The notes beneath the pieces were generated by a model. It was given only the letters and a program-made list of their open reading frames with translations, ran no database searches and was not told where the DNA came from. A stretch of 64,000 nucleotides of DNA, from contig NZ_JAVALZ010000001.1 in assembly GCF_030730865.1 (NCBI RefSeq), forward strand, positions 1,116,001 through 1,180,000, written 5' to 3'. Each line of letters opens with the position of its first letter. The first letter of the stretch is position 1. This DNA comes from Uliginosibacterium sp. 31-16. GTDB taxonomy: Bacteria; Pseudomonadota; Gammaproteobacteria; Burkholderiales; Rhodocyclaceae. Both the position numbers and the translations under genes were made by a program. Of this stretch, positions 53,325-61,834 are shown in pieces.

Positions 53325-54926
53325 TCAAGTCAGGATCTTGCCCGCCGCCTTTTCGCCCCACCAGGCGGCCTCTTCAAACACCGACAGACCGGACAGGTCG
53401 GCATGGGCAAACAGGATGCGCCGGTCTGCCGCGCACAAGGCGGCAATGCCCGGCCGGGCGAGGAATCCTGGTGCGGGCGTGGCCATGGCATGGCCGCGCA
53501 CGGTGATGGCGACCTGCTGTACCTGTCGCGCAAAGCCGTTGCCATAGGCGGCGTGCAGATCGCTGCTGGCGAGTGCCAGCAGTTCGGCCGGCGGGGCATT
53601 CACCAGCCAGGCCCGCAGCGCCTGCGGCGGCAGGTGGTCAAGCGCACGATAAGCCGTGAATACGGTCTGTGCCGGCCGGGCCTGACGAATCCACTGGTGG
53701 GTGGCGACCACCCAGCCCAAGCCCTCACCGCCATATACCACGTTGTCCCAGGCCAGCGGCTGGTGCGGATCGGCCTCTTGCGGGAAACGGTTCAGCAGGA
53801 AATTGCTGACCAGCCAGCTCGCGCTGGCGGGCAGATCGCGCGCCTTGTCGAAGCCGAAGTCGGCAAGATTGGCCACCGCATGCGCGGCCACATGCAGCGG
53901 CATCGCCACGATTACCCGTTTGGCGTGCAGGGTAAAAGCTTCATTCCTGGCCGCGTCGAAGCACAGCACGTCCACGCCCTGCTTGTGCTCGCTGACCTGC
54001 AGGGCCATGCCGTCGATCCAGCGTGCAGCTCCGATGCGCGAGCGCAAGCCCTGCGCCAGGGGTTGCAGGCCATCCGGCCAGGTCAGCACGGCGCCGTCTT
54101 CCGCATTCGCGGCATGCCCACCGCGGCTGGCAAAGTAATGCAGACCGGCCCAGGCCGACACCTGTTCGATGCCCGCGCCGTAATCATCGCGGCAACAGTA
54201 ATCGGCATACCAGCGCAGCGGCGGCGCCGTGAAACCCTGACGGTTCAGCCAGGCCACAAAGGTTTCGGTGGCCAGCGCGGTGAACACCGGGTCTGCCGAA
54301 GACAGTGCCAGCGGAATGACGAAGGCACGCCGGCCATCCTGGCCACGTGCCTCGCGCAGGCGGGCGATCTCGCCGAAGAAGCGCCGGATCTGCGCCTGAT
54401 CGTCGGCACCCAGGCCGTGTTGCGGCACGATGCCGTCCTGCCACGCGGCGTTGATGAACAGGCGCTCGTCCGGGGCGTGTACCAGCGCGCGTTCGGCGTA
54501 CTCGGGTCGCAAGGCAAAGGGGTCACCGTGCAGCACACCGAATTCCGCCAGCATCTCGCGCACATGCGTCGATTCCATCGATGGCAGCGGCAGATAATGC
54601 GCGCCGGTGGGACACGGGACGCCTCCCAGCACGCTGCCGGCGGTGTTGCCCAGCGGCTCCGGCCCGCCGAGCAGGCAGAAATCGCGGTAGCCCGCCTGGG
54701 CCAGCCGCCAGCCTGCAAACAGCCCGGCCACGCCGCTGCCCAGAATCGCCACGTCAACGGAGCGTTGCCGCGTCGGATTGGGCGTCGGCAGGCGGTCGCG
54801 CAGGCGGTGGCCCAACTCCATGCCCGGCATGTGCACGCTCACCGGAGGTGCCTGCCAGGGCAGGCGCTCGCTGCAGCCGGCAAGGCTGGTCGCAGCAGCG
54901 AGTTTCAGGAAGTCACGGCGCTTCAT
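53325..54926 (-). CDS. Exported FAD-dependent amine-oxidase-like protein
   Basis: A 533-residue flavoprotein. The N-terminus KRRDFLKLAAATSLAGC combines a twin-arginine motif with a lipobox, so it is probably a Tat-exported lipoprotein. The FAD dinucleotide motif VDVAILGSGVAGLFAGWRLAQAG lies at about 57-79. The C-terminal FAD segment RRILFAHADLSGLSVFEEAAWWGEKAA is present. The overall fold is that of flavin amine oxidases, so polyamines from the neighbouring aminopropyltransferase are a natural substrate guess. It may pass electrons to the adjacent HiPIP. ATG at 54926; upstream in-frame Met lies in repeat DNA. Confidence 0.85.
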   Translation of the reverse strand: MKRRDFLKLAAATSLAGCSERLPWQAPPVSVHMPGMELGHRLRDRLPTPNPTRQRSVDVAILGSGVAGLFAGWRLAQAGYRDFCLLGGPEPLGNTAGSVLGGVPCPTGAHYLPLPSMESTHVREMLAEFGVLHGDPFALRPEYAERALVHAPDERLFINAAWQDGIVPQHGLGADDQAQIRRFFGEIARLREARGQDGRRAFVIPLALSSADPVFTALATETFVAWLNRQGFTAPPLRWYADYCCRDDYGAGIEQVSAWAGLHYFASRGGHAANAEDGAVLTWPDGLQPLAQGLRSRIGAARWIDGMALQVSEHKQGVDVLCFDAARNEAFTLHAKRVIVAMPLHVAAHAVANLADFGFDKARDLPASASWLVSNFLLNRFPQEADPHQPLAWDNVVYGGEGLGWVVATHQWIRQARPAQTVFTAYRALDHLPPQALRAWLVNAPPAELLALASSDLHAAYGNGFARQVQQVAITVRGHAMATPAPGFLARPGIAALCAADRRILFAHADLSGLSVFEEAAWWGEKAAGKILT

Positions 54927-54960
54927 CGCTCGGGAGTTGGAAGTCGTGAGTCGGGAGTGG

Positions 54961-55078
54961 GATGCCCGGAGAGCCGCGCGCACAGCGCTTCTTCGAGAAG
55001 GCATGCCAGAGACGAAACAGGAGCGCGGTTCTTCAGGCGGATAGCCTGAAAACCCTTGCCGGAAGCGGGTTTCCGGTC
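54961..55078. repeat. Dispersed intergenic repeat, copy 14
   Basis: GATGCCCGGAGAGCCGCGCG at left, GAGAAGGCATGCC and GCGCGGTTCTTCAGGC inside, AAACCCTTGCCGGAAGCGGG at right. Confidence 0.7.
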
Positions 55079-55101
55079 GCTGGCCGGCCGACTCCCCCGC
55101 C

Positions 55102-56637
55102 TCACCGGATCACCCGATGCCAGTCTTCCTCGAAGTAGCGCACCAGGGCCTGGCTGTTGAGGCGATTGGGCTCGACTTCGATGCGCTGCATGTCCGCCGG
55201 GAAGCGGAACATGTCGCGCGTGGCGGTGCCGTCCAGCCAGCGCATCGGCAGGGCGTAATGCGTGGGCGGCTGGTAGCGGCCGGTGCGATCCGCAATCACG
55301 AAGCCCCATTCGCCGAAGGAGGGCACGTAAGCGTGATACGGATAGGTCTTGAAACCTGCCGCTTCCAGCGTGGTGACCACACACCAGTAGGCATGCGGGG
55401 CGAAATAGGGCGAGGTGGATTGCACCACCATCAGGCCGTTTTCGGCCAGATGCTCGCGCACCAGCCGGTAGAACGGCTCGGAGTACAGTTTGCCAAGGCC
55501 GTAACTGTTCGGGTCCGGCAAGTCGATGATGATTGCATCGAAGGCCGTGCCCGCCGTTTCCAGCCACTGGCCGGCGTCGGCATTGATGATGTGCACCCGG
55601 TGGTCCTTGAAGGCATTCCGGTTCAGTGCCGTCAGCGGCGCGGCGCTGGAGAACAGGCGGGTCATCGCCGGGTCCAGATCGACCAGGGTGACTTCTTCCA
55701 CGCTCGGGTATTTCAGGATCTCGCGGATCGCCAGCCCGTCGCCGCCACCCAGCACCAGCACGCGTTTCACGCCCGGCAGTGCGGCCAGTACCGGATGCAC
55801 CAGCGCCTCGTGATAGCGATGCTCGTCGCGGCTCGAGAATTGCAGGTTGCCATTGATGTACAGGCGCAGGTCGTCCTTCCACTTGGTCACCACCAGGCGC
55901 TGATAAGGCGTGGTCTCGGCGTGCACAATCTCGTCGCCGAAGACACCGCGTTCGCTCCATTGCGTGATGCGTTCGGATGCCGCAAAACCACCGACCAGCA
56001 GCACCAGCACGATGCTTGCGCGCAGGGTCAGTGCGCGGCGCTGGCGGATCTCGCTGCGAAAGACACGAATGGCCAGCAAAGCCACGCCGGCATTGGCGAT
56101 GCCGAACAGGAACGCCGTGCGCGCCAGCCCCAGATGCGGCGCCAGCACGATGGGAAAGAGCAGCGACACGAACAGCGCGCCCAGGTAATCGAAGGTCAGC
56201 ACCCGGCTGACGATCTCGCTGAACCCGGTCTTGCGCTCATTCAGCAGGCGCATCACCAGCGGGATCTCCATGCCCACCAGCACGCCCAGCGCGAACACCA
56301 GTGCATACAGCACGCTGCGGAAGGGGCCGGCCATCCACGCGAAAATCACGAACAGCACGGTGGCCGAAGCGCCACCGATCAGGCCGACGAGCAGCTCGAT
56401 GTCGATGAAGCGGGCCAGCAGGTCTTCATCCTTCACGTACTTCGACAGATGCGAACCTACTCCCATGGCAAACAGATAGCAGCCGATGATCGACGAGAAC
56501 TGCAGCACCGAGTCGCCGAGCAGATAGCTTGCCAGCGCGCCGGCCACCAGTTCGTAGGCCAGGCCGCAGGAGGCGACGATGAAAACCGAGAGGATCAGCA
56601 GGCGGTCTGGCCGCCGGGTGCTCGAAGGGGATGACAT
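55102..56637 (-). CDS. Membrane-anchored spermidine-synthase-like protein
   Basis: A 511-residue fusion. Residues 1-215 hold about seven membrane segments (LLILSVFIVASCGLAYELVAGALASYLLGDS opens the first). Residues 225-511 are an aminopropyltransferase domain with QRLVVTKWKDDLRLYINGNLQFSSRDEHRYHEALVHP (outline), the SAM-type loop VLVLGGGDGLAIREIL and DLPDPNSYGLGKLYSEPFY. The catalytic Asp region IIIDLPDP is kept. The acceptor amine is unknown; membrane anchoring is not typical of housekeeping SpeE. It is divergent from the small membrane gene at 56697 with only about 60 bases between start codons. Confidence 0.9.
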   Translation of the reverse strand: MSSPSSTRRPDRLLILSVFIVASCGLAYELVAGALASYLLGDSVLQFSSIIGCYLFAMGVGSHLSKYVKDEDLLARFIDIELLVGLIGGASATVLFVIFAWMAGPFRSVLYALVFALGVLVGMEIPLVMRLLNERKTGFSEIVSRVLTFDYLGALFVSLLFPIVLAPHLGLARTAFLFGIANAGVALLAIRVFRSEIRQRRALTLRASIVLVLLVGGFAASERITQWSERGVFGDEIVHAETTPYQRLVVTKWKDDLRLYINGNLQFSSRDEHRYHEALVHPVLAALPGVKRVLVLGGGDGLAIREILKYPSVEEVTLVDLDPAMTRLFSSAAPLTALNRNAFKDHRVHIINADAGQWLETAGTAFDAIIIDLPDPNSYGLGKLYSEPFYRLVREHLAENGLMVVQSTSPYFAPHAYWCVVTTLEAAGFKTYPYHAYVPSFGEWGFVIADRTGRYQPPTHYALPMRWLDGTATRDMFRFPADMQRIEVEPNRLNSQALVRYFEEDWHRVIR

Positions 56638-56696
56638 GCTGGCATCGTGAATGCGGAGCGTGGCATTATGCAGGCAAGCCGCAATCCACGGGTCTA

Positions 56697-56987
56697 TTGA
56701 AATTGCTCAAACTCATCAAATACGCGCTTTTGCTTGCTGCGATCCTGCTTTGCTATAAAGGCTTGGAGATTTACGGCACAATCAGCAGCGGCAAGATCAT
56801 GCTCAATGAATGTCATGCTGATACAAAGCTGACCGAAGCGCGCAAGCGCGGAGGCTCCAAGGAAGACGTGGAGCATCTTTACCGAGAAGTTTTTACGTGC
56901 GTGAAGGAAAGGCAGAATTTCATTCAAGCTTATTTCTTCAAGGTCACTGACAAAATGATTCATCCAGAATTTTCCGAAAAGCGATAA
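56697..56987 (+). CDS. Small single-TM protein of the SpeE/DUF350 cluster
   Basis: A 96-residue protein if translation begins at the TTG (56697): KLLKLIKYALLLAAILLCYKGLEIYG is a membrane segment, followed by a charged helical tail with two cysteines (LNECHADTKL, VFTCVKERQNF). An ATG at 56631 would extend it into the speE-like gene and give a less protein-like N-terminus. It is 19 bases before the DUF350 gene. No family recognised. Confidence 0.65.
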   Translation: MKLLKLIKYALLLAAILLCYKGLEIYGTISSGKIMLNECHADTKLTEARKRGGSKEDVEHLYREVFTCVKERQNFIQAYFFKVTDKMIHPEFSEKR

Positions 56988-57006
56988 GACTCACAGGAGC
57001 CCCGGC

Positions 57007-57399
57007 ATGAGCATTGACATGATTTATGGTTACGTTCTCCACCTGCTGACCGGCCTGGCGCTGGTTGGCGTCTTCGTCGTCATTTACCTGTGGCTCACCC
57101 CGTTCGACGAGATTGCGCTCATCTGCAAAGGCTGTGTGGCACCGGCGCTGTCTTTCGGCGGCACCCTGATCGGCTTCTCCTGGACAGTCGCTTCCGGCAT
57201 CCTGCATGTGCCGGGCTATCTGGCCTTTCTCGCCTGGGCCGCCGCCGCCATGGTCGTGCAGCTTGTCGCCTTCCTGATTCTGGAACGCACCTTGCCCAAC
57301 ATGAAAGAAGCACTTGAATCCAATAACGTGGCGATGGGCGCCCTGCTCGGTTCGATCTCGCTGGCGATTGGCCTGATCAATGGTGCGTGTCTGTCGTAG
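57007..57399 (+). CDS. DUF350 membrane protein
   Basis: A 130-residue protein with about four membrane segments and little else: LLTGLALVGVFVVIYLWL, CVAPALSFGGTLIGFSWTVAS, LAFLAWAAAAMVVQLVAFLIL and VAMGALLGSISLAIGLINGAC. The FGG..IGF and GA..GS..L.IGL..GA patterns are those of DUF350 (YjfL). CAGGAG precedes the ATG. DUF350 genes often keep company with SPFH, SpeE and DUF4178 genes, as here. Function unknown; perhaps a channel-like membrane component. Confidence 0.9.
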   Translation: MSIDMIYGYVLHLLTGLALVGVFVVIYLWLTPFDEIALICKGCVAPALSFGGTLIGFSWTVASGILHVPGYLAFLAWAAAAMVVQLVAFLILERTLPNMKEALESNNVAMGALLGSISLAIGLINGACLS

Positions 57400-57443
57400 A
57401 AACCGCAGAAATGGTTCTGGCGGCTTCGCTGTTCCGACCTGAA

Positions 57444-57899
57444 ATGAGCCCTCTGAGCATTCGCAAGCTCGCCGAAGCCGATCTTGCCGCCCTGCTCGCC
57501 CTCTATCGCGAGCTGCATCCGGGCGATGCGCCTTTGCCGGAAGCCGCGCAGGTGGCCGATGTCTGGCGCACGATTCTCGCCGATCCGCGCCAGCATTGCC
57601 TCGGCGGATTCCTGGATGAAAGGCTGGTGTGCAGCTGCACGCTGGTGATCATTCCGAACCTTACACGCGGCGGTCGGCCGTACGCCCTGATCGAAAACGT
57701 CGTGACCACCGCCGCACATCGCGGCCGGGGCTACGGACGGGCAATCCTCGCGCACGCCTGCAACATCGCATGGCAACATGACTGCTACAAAGTCATGCTG
57801 CAGACCGGTCGCAAGGATGACGCGACCCTCGCTTTCTACGAATCAGCCGGCTTCGACCGGACCACCAAACAGGCGTTTTACGCCGCTGCTCCGACCTGA
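57444..57899 (+). CDS. GNAT-family N-acetyltransferase
   Basis: A 151-residue acetyltransferase with a clear motif A, VVTTAAHRGRGYGRAILAHA, and the C-terminal CYKVMLQTGRKDDATLAFYESAGFDR. The start may instead be an ATG at 57411 or the GTG at 57387 that overlaps the DUF350 stop. It sits between DUF350 and the SPFH gene in one transcription unit (11 bases before the latter). Polyamine acetylation is thinkable in this setting, but nothing in the sequence proves it. Confidence 0.88.
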   Translation: MSPLSIRKLAEADLAALLALYRELHPGDAPLPEAAQVADVWRTILADPRQHCLGGFLDERLVCSCTLVIIPNLTRGGRPYALIENVVTTAAHRGRGYGRAILAHACNIAWQHDCYKVMLQTGRKDDATLAFYESAGFDRTTKQAFYAAAPT

Positions 57900-57910
57900 A
57901 AGGAACCATC

Positions 57911-58933
57911 ATGGGCCTGACCGATTTCATCAAGAAACAGTTTATCGACATCCTGCAGTGGAACGAGGATCAGGACGGCGTGCTCGCCTGGCGCTTCCCG
58001 ATGCAGGACATGGAAATCCAGAACGGCGCCAGCCTCACCGTGCGCGAATCGCAGATGGCCGTGTTCGTCAATGAAGGCAAGGTCGCCGACGTGTTCGGCC
58101 CCGGCATGTACAAGCTCACCACCCAGACCCTGCCGGTACTCACCTACCTGAAGAACTGGGACAAGCTTTTCGAGTCGCCCTTCAAGAGCGACCTCTACTT
58201 CTTCTCTACGCGCCTGCAGATCGGCCGCAAGTGGGGCACCCAGCAGCCGGTGACGATCCGCGACAAGGATTTCGGCATGGTGCGTCTGCGCGCCTTCGGC
58301 ATCTATTCCTACAAGATGGCCGATCCGAAGAAGTTCTTCGCTGAACTCTCCGGCACGCGGGAAACCTATACCGTCGACGACGTCGAGCAGCAACTGCGCA
58401 ACCTTGTCGTCGCCAACATGACCGGCTTGTTCGGCTCCAGCGAGCTGCCCTTCCTCGACATGGCCGCCAACCAGATGCTGCTCTCCGAAAAGCTCAAGGA
58501 AAGCATGCTGCCGGTCTTCGACAAGTACGGTCTCGCGCTCGACAACTTCGCGGTCGAAAACGTCTCCCTGCCCGAAGAGTTGCAGAAGGCCATCGACACC
58601 CGGATCTCGATGGGCATGATGGGCGACATGGGCAAGTTCACCCAGTATCAGATGGCCAACGCCATCCCGCTCGCCGCGCAGAACGAAGGCGGGCTGGCCG
58701 GCATGGGTGCCGGCGTCGGCGTGGGTCTCGGCATGGGCCAGATGATGGCTGGCACCATGGCGCAAACCATGGCTGGCGTGGCCCAGCCTGCTGCTGCAGC
58801 CCCCGCCGCTCCGGCAGCCGAAGACCCCACTGCCAAGCTCGCCAAGCTGAAGGTCATGCTTGATCAGAACCTGATTACGCAGGCCGATTACGACACGGCG
58901 AAGGCTGAAGTGCTGAAGAAGATGCTGGGCTGA
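57911..58933 (+). CDS. SPFH-domain protein with C-terminal SHOCT motif
   Basis: A 340-residue protein of the YdjI-like virion-core SPFH class. Residues about 1-265 are SPFH/band-7 (GLTDFIKKQFIDILQWNEDQDGVLAWRFP start, GVYKL-like PGMYKLTTQTLPVLTYLKNW). A Gly/Met/Ala-rich linker follows, then SHOCT at about 306-339 (DPTAKLAKLKVMLDQNLITQADYDTAKAEVLKKML, outline). There is no membrane segment; it probably assembles on membranes as a scaffold. SPFH-SHOCT proteins are common partners of DUF350/DUF4178 and PspA-type envelope systems. Confidence 0.9.
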   Translation: MGLTDFIKKQFIDILQWNEDQDGVLAWRFPMQDMEIQNGASLTVRESQMAVFVNEGKVADVFGPGMYKLTTQTLPVLTYLKNWDKLFESPFKSDLYFFSTRLQIGRKWGTQQPVTIRDKDFGMVRLRAFGIYSYKMADPKKFFAELSGTRETYTVDDVEQQLRNLVVANMTGLFGSSELPFLDMAANQMLLSEKLKESMLPVFDKYGLALDNFAVENVSLPEELQKAIDTRISMGMMGDMGKFTQYQMANAIPLAAQNEGGLAGMGAGVGVGLGMGQMMAGTMAQTMAGVAQPAAAAPAAPAAEDPTAKLAKLKVMLDQNLITQADYDTAKAEVLKKMLG

Positions 58934-58942
58934 AACCGGATG

Positions 58943-59041
58943 GTTCCCATGCTCCGCGTGGGAACCTGAATTGCGACGCTCTGCGTCGAAGGGGGCGCTG
59001 GAGCGTCCCGGCAGCAGTCCCACACAGAGCATGGGAACAAT
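58943..59041. repeat. MITE-like palindromic element (GGTTCCCATGCTC type)
   Basis: Terminal arms GGTTCCCATGCTC and GAGCATGGGAAC face each other across about 75 bases, with inner blocks GCGACGCTCTGCGTCG and GCGCTGGAGCGTCCCGG. I recall this GGTTCCCA...TGGGAAC element as a widespread, non-autonomous repeat in many proteobacteria. It sits exactly before the odd glycosyltransferase gene. A further hairpin, CCCACGCGCTTGCGTGGG, follows at 59121-59138. Confidence 0.7.
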
Positions 59042-59185
59042 CAAACTTAATTTTTCGGGGCGGACAAGTTAGAGGGGCGCGGCTCGAATACATCAAGGCC
59101 CGGATGAATCAGGAACGTACCCACGCGCTTGCGTGGGGGTGGTCAAAATCTCATTACTCGATACAACGCTTGGCAGGAAACGTGA

Positions 59186-60181
59186 ATGAAAAAAACGGCA
59201 GTATTCACCATGGTGTACAACGAATCATTGTTTCTGCCGATCTGGTTGCAGCACTATGGGAGTATCTTTGGCCTTGAAAACTGTTTCGTGCTTGATGATG
59301 GCTCCAACGATGGTTCCACAGGAGACCGTCGCATACGCAATCTCATCAGCAAGAAACGCAGTGAATTTGACGAAGATGATCGCGCCCGTCTGATCAGCAG
59401 CCTGCACACCGAGCTGCTTGCGGATTACGAGCAGGTCATTTACACCGACACCGACGAACTGATCGCGGTCGATCCCGCGCTAGGCGTTGATCTTGCTGCG
59501 TACCTCGCTACGCAGGACGCCACCCATTTCACGCCTGTCGGTTTTGATGTGATCCACAGGGCGGCTACAGAGCCGGATCTGGTCCTGACCGGCAAGCTGT
59601 TCGAGCAGCGCAGCTACTTGCGTTTCAGAAAAGACTATTGCAAGACTCTCATCTCGCGAATTCCCTTGCGCTGGTCCGTAGGCTTTCACTACGCCAGTCT
59701 GCCGCCGAATTATGATCGCAACCTCTATCTGTTTCATTTGCGGGCCGTTGATCGCGAGTCTTCACGCCAACGCATCGCAGTCTTGAATCAGGTCCGGTTT
59801 TCTGAGAACTCGCGGAGAAAGTCGCATGGCGCACACTTTCTGTGGAGTGAGTCAGACTATCTGGATCACCTGTACGGAACTTCCGACGCGGTATTTGCGG
59901 AGGCCCTGCAGACCGACCCGATGGAGTTGTTTAGCGAGGAAAATCCGTGTGACTCTGCGCAACTGGTCAGGATTCCGCAGCGTTTCGAGCAGTCTATCCA
60001 GTTGTCGCCCCTGCAGACAGAGTCGGCCGGCAGTGATACAAGACCAAGGGAAGCACACACGGCGCTGTTTGAACGCGCCCTACGCCGGGCAATAGCAAGC
60101 GCGCCAGAGCGCAAGCGCAATGATCCTTGCCCTTGTGGTTCTGGCAAGAAATTCAAACATTGTCACGGGGCTCTGGCGTAA
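59186..60181 (+). CDS. Family 2-like glycosyltransferase fused to SEC-C zinc motif
   Basis: A 331-residue protein. The glycosyltransferase part starts KTAVFTMVYNESLFLPIWLQHY, with FVLDDGSNDGS (34-44) and the metal-binding DTD at 88-90, like the glyco_tranf_2_4 group. The last 21 residues are a SEC-C zinc-binding motif (DPCPCGSGKKFKHCHG, Cys ligands CxC...HC). SEC-C on a glycosyltransferase is unusual. The gene is more AT-rich than its neighbours and lies between a MITE-like element and the DUF4178 gene, so it looks inserted into the cluster. GGCAGGAAA upstream of the ATG. Confidence 0.82.
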   Translation: MKKTAVFTMVYNESLFLPIWLQHYGSIFGLENCFVLDDGSNDGSTGDRRIRNLISKKRSEFDEDDRARLISSLHTELLADYEQVIYTDTDELIAVDPALGVDLAAYLATQDATHFTPVGFDVIHRAATEPDLVLTGKLFEQRSYLRFRKDYCKTLISRIPLRWSVGFHYASLPPNYDRNLYLFHLRAVDRESSRQRIAVLNQVRFSENSRRKSHGAHFLWSESDYLDHLYGTSDAVFAEALQTDPMELFSEENPCDSAQLVRIPQRFEQSIQLSPLQTESAGSDTRPREAHTALFERALRRAIASAPERKRNDPCPCGSGKKFKHCHGALA

Positions 60182-60220
60182 AACTCCTGATCGAAGGCCG
60201 GACTTGAATCAGTCCGAATT

Positions 60221-60236
60221 AGCCTGAAAGGCTTTT
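60221..60236 (+). terminator. Small terminator after the glycosyltransferase gene
   Basis: AGCCT, loop GAA, AGGCT, TTT. Another perfect hairpin (GCCGGC-AAA-GCCGGC) lies at 60270-60284 in the leader of the DUF4178 gene. Confidence 0.45.
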
Positions 60237-60346
60237 CGCGGTCTGGACGTTGCATTTAAGAAACATTGTGCCGGCAAAGCCGGCGGAAGTTCGAAATACA
60301 AACCATCCGGTGCAATTCGCTACGCTCATTGACACCCTACGAAACC

Positions 60347-61834
60347 ATGTACAAAACCGCCTGCCCCGCCTGCGGGGCGCAAGTCGAATTCAGGTCCGCC
60401 GGCTCGGTGATGGCGGTGTGTGCGTATTGCCGCAGCACGCTGCTGCGCGATGCGGACAGCGTGCGCAACATCGGTCGCATGAGCGAGGTGATCGAGGATC
60501 ACACACGCATCCAGATCACCACCTCCGGTCAGTACGAGGGGAAGAACTTCGGGGTGGTCGGGCGCATCCAGCTCAAGTACGAGGATGGTTTCTGGAACGA
60601 GTGGTATGTGCTGTTCGATGACGGCACGGCGGGCTGGCTCTCCGATGGCTCCGGCCAGTATGCGCTGACCTTGCCGAAGGGAACTCCGAACAAGGCGCCG
60701 ACCTTCAGGCAGATCCGCCCCGGTGCGTCGATCCCGTGGGATGGCGCACGTTTCACCGCGACCGACGTGCGCACCGCGACCTGTGTGGCTGGCGAGGGCG
60801 AGTTGCCCTTTCAGGTTGGCAGCGGCTACGTGGTGCGCGTCGCAGACTTCCGCAGCGATGATCGCTTCCTGACCCTCGATTATTCCGACGGCGACACGCC
60901 GCAGGTCTTCCTCGGCACGGCGACCACGCTGGAGGATCTGAAGTGCCAGTTGCTGCGCAGTGAAGATCAGGTGAAGGACACGGCCGGCAAGCTCAAGGGC
61001 AAGACGAAGGCACTCGAATGCCCGAACTGCGGCAGCGGTATCGACAGCATTCCCGGCAAGGCCGAGCATCTGGTCTGCCCGAGCTGTCATGCCGAGGTGG
61101 GGCTGGAGGGTGACAAGGCCGAGGTGTTGCAGAAGCATGCCGGGCTGCAGACGCATGTCACCAGCCTGCAGCTGGGCGACACCGCCAGCCTGGAGGGCGT
61201 GAAGTGGCAGCTCATCGGGCTGATGGTGTGCCGGGAGTTCGGCTCGGATGAATCTTCGGTGTGGACCGAATATCTGCTGTTCAACGCGAGCAAGGGTTTC
61301 CTGTGGCTGGTGGAAACCGACGAGAAGTGGACCCGTACCGCCGTACTCAACAAGCTGCCGGCCGATGCGGGCCAGAGCGTGCGCTTCGGCGGCAAGACCT
61401 ACACCAAACAGTGGGATTACGGCAGTGAAGTGATCTACGCCGCCGGGGCTTTCAACTGGCGTGTGAAGATCGGCGACAAGACACAGATCACGGATTTTCA
61501 GGGGCCGGACGGCACCCTGTGCAAGGAGCGCACCGCGGAGGAAATCACCTGGTCGCTGGGTACCGACATGGATTCCGCGCTGCTGGCCAAGGCCTTCGGC
61601 AAGGCGCCGGAGCTGCTCGCCAAATCAGTCAGCAGCGCGCCGTCGTCGCTGACCTTGTTTGCCAAGATCGCGTCGGGCATCCTGATCTTTCTGAATATCA
61701 GCAACATTTTCCGGGGCAGTTTTGGGGCCATCGTCTTCACCGGACTGGCCCTGCTGCTGCTGTGGCTGCCGGTGTGGATGGGCGGCGGAACGGGTACCGA
61801 CAGTTCGGACGGCGACGAAGGGGATGAGGAATGA
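60347..61834 (+). CDS. Double DUF4178 protein with zinc ribbons and TM segment
   Basis: A 495-residue protein. A zinc ribbon opens it (Cys6, Cys9, Cys25, Cys28: ACPACG...VCAYCRS). The first DUF4178 module is about 45-195 (IQITTSGQYEGKNFGVVGRIQLKY, WNEWYVLFDDGTAGWLSD). A second ribbon (LECPNCGSG...LVCPSCHAE) lies at about 222-250, then a second DUF4178 module (about 270-420). Two membrane segments near 440-480 precede an acidic tail (SDGDEGDEE). Function unknown. Its stop overlaps the ATG of the next small gene. Confidence 0.9.
   Translation: MYKTACPACGAQVEFRSAGSVMAVCAYCRSTLLRDADSVRNIGRMSEVIEDHTRIQITTSGQYEGKNFGVVGRIQLKYEDGFWNEWYVLFDDGTAGWLSDGSGQYALTLPKGTPNKAPTFRQIRPGASIPWDGARFTATDVRTATCVAGEGELPFQVGSGYVVRVADFRSDDRFLTLDYSDGDTPQVFLGTATTLEDLKCQLLRSEDQVKDTAGKLKGKTKALECPNCGSGIDSIPGKAEHLVCPSCHAEVGLEGDKAEVLQKHAGLQTHVTSLQLGDTASLEGVKWQLIGLMVCREFGSDESSVWTEYLLFNASKGFLWLVETDEKWTRTAVLNKLPADAGQSVRFGGKTYTKQWDYGSEVIYAAGAFNWRVKIGDKTQITDFQGPDGTLCKERTAEEITWSLGTDMDSALLAKAFGKAPELLAKSVSSAPSSLTLFAKIASGILIFLNISNIFRGSFGAIVFTGLALLLLWLPVWMGGGTGTDSSDGDEGDEE

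Noticed and set aside
53145-56634. Two long plus-strand open frames (634 and 505 codons)
   Set aside because: They run opposite the flavoprotein and SpeE-like genes, which have clear FAD and aminopropyltransferase motifs.
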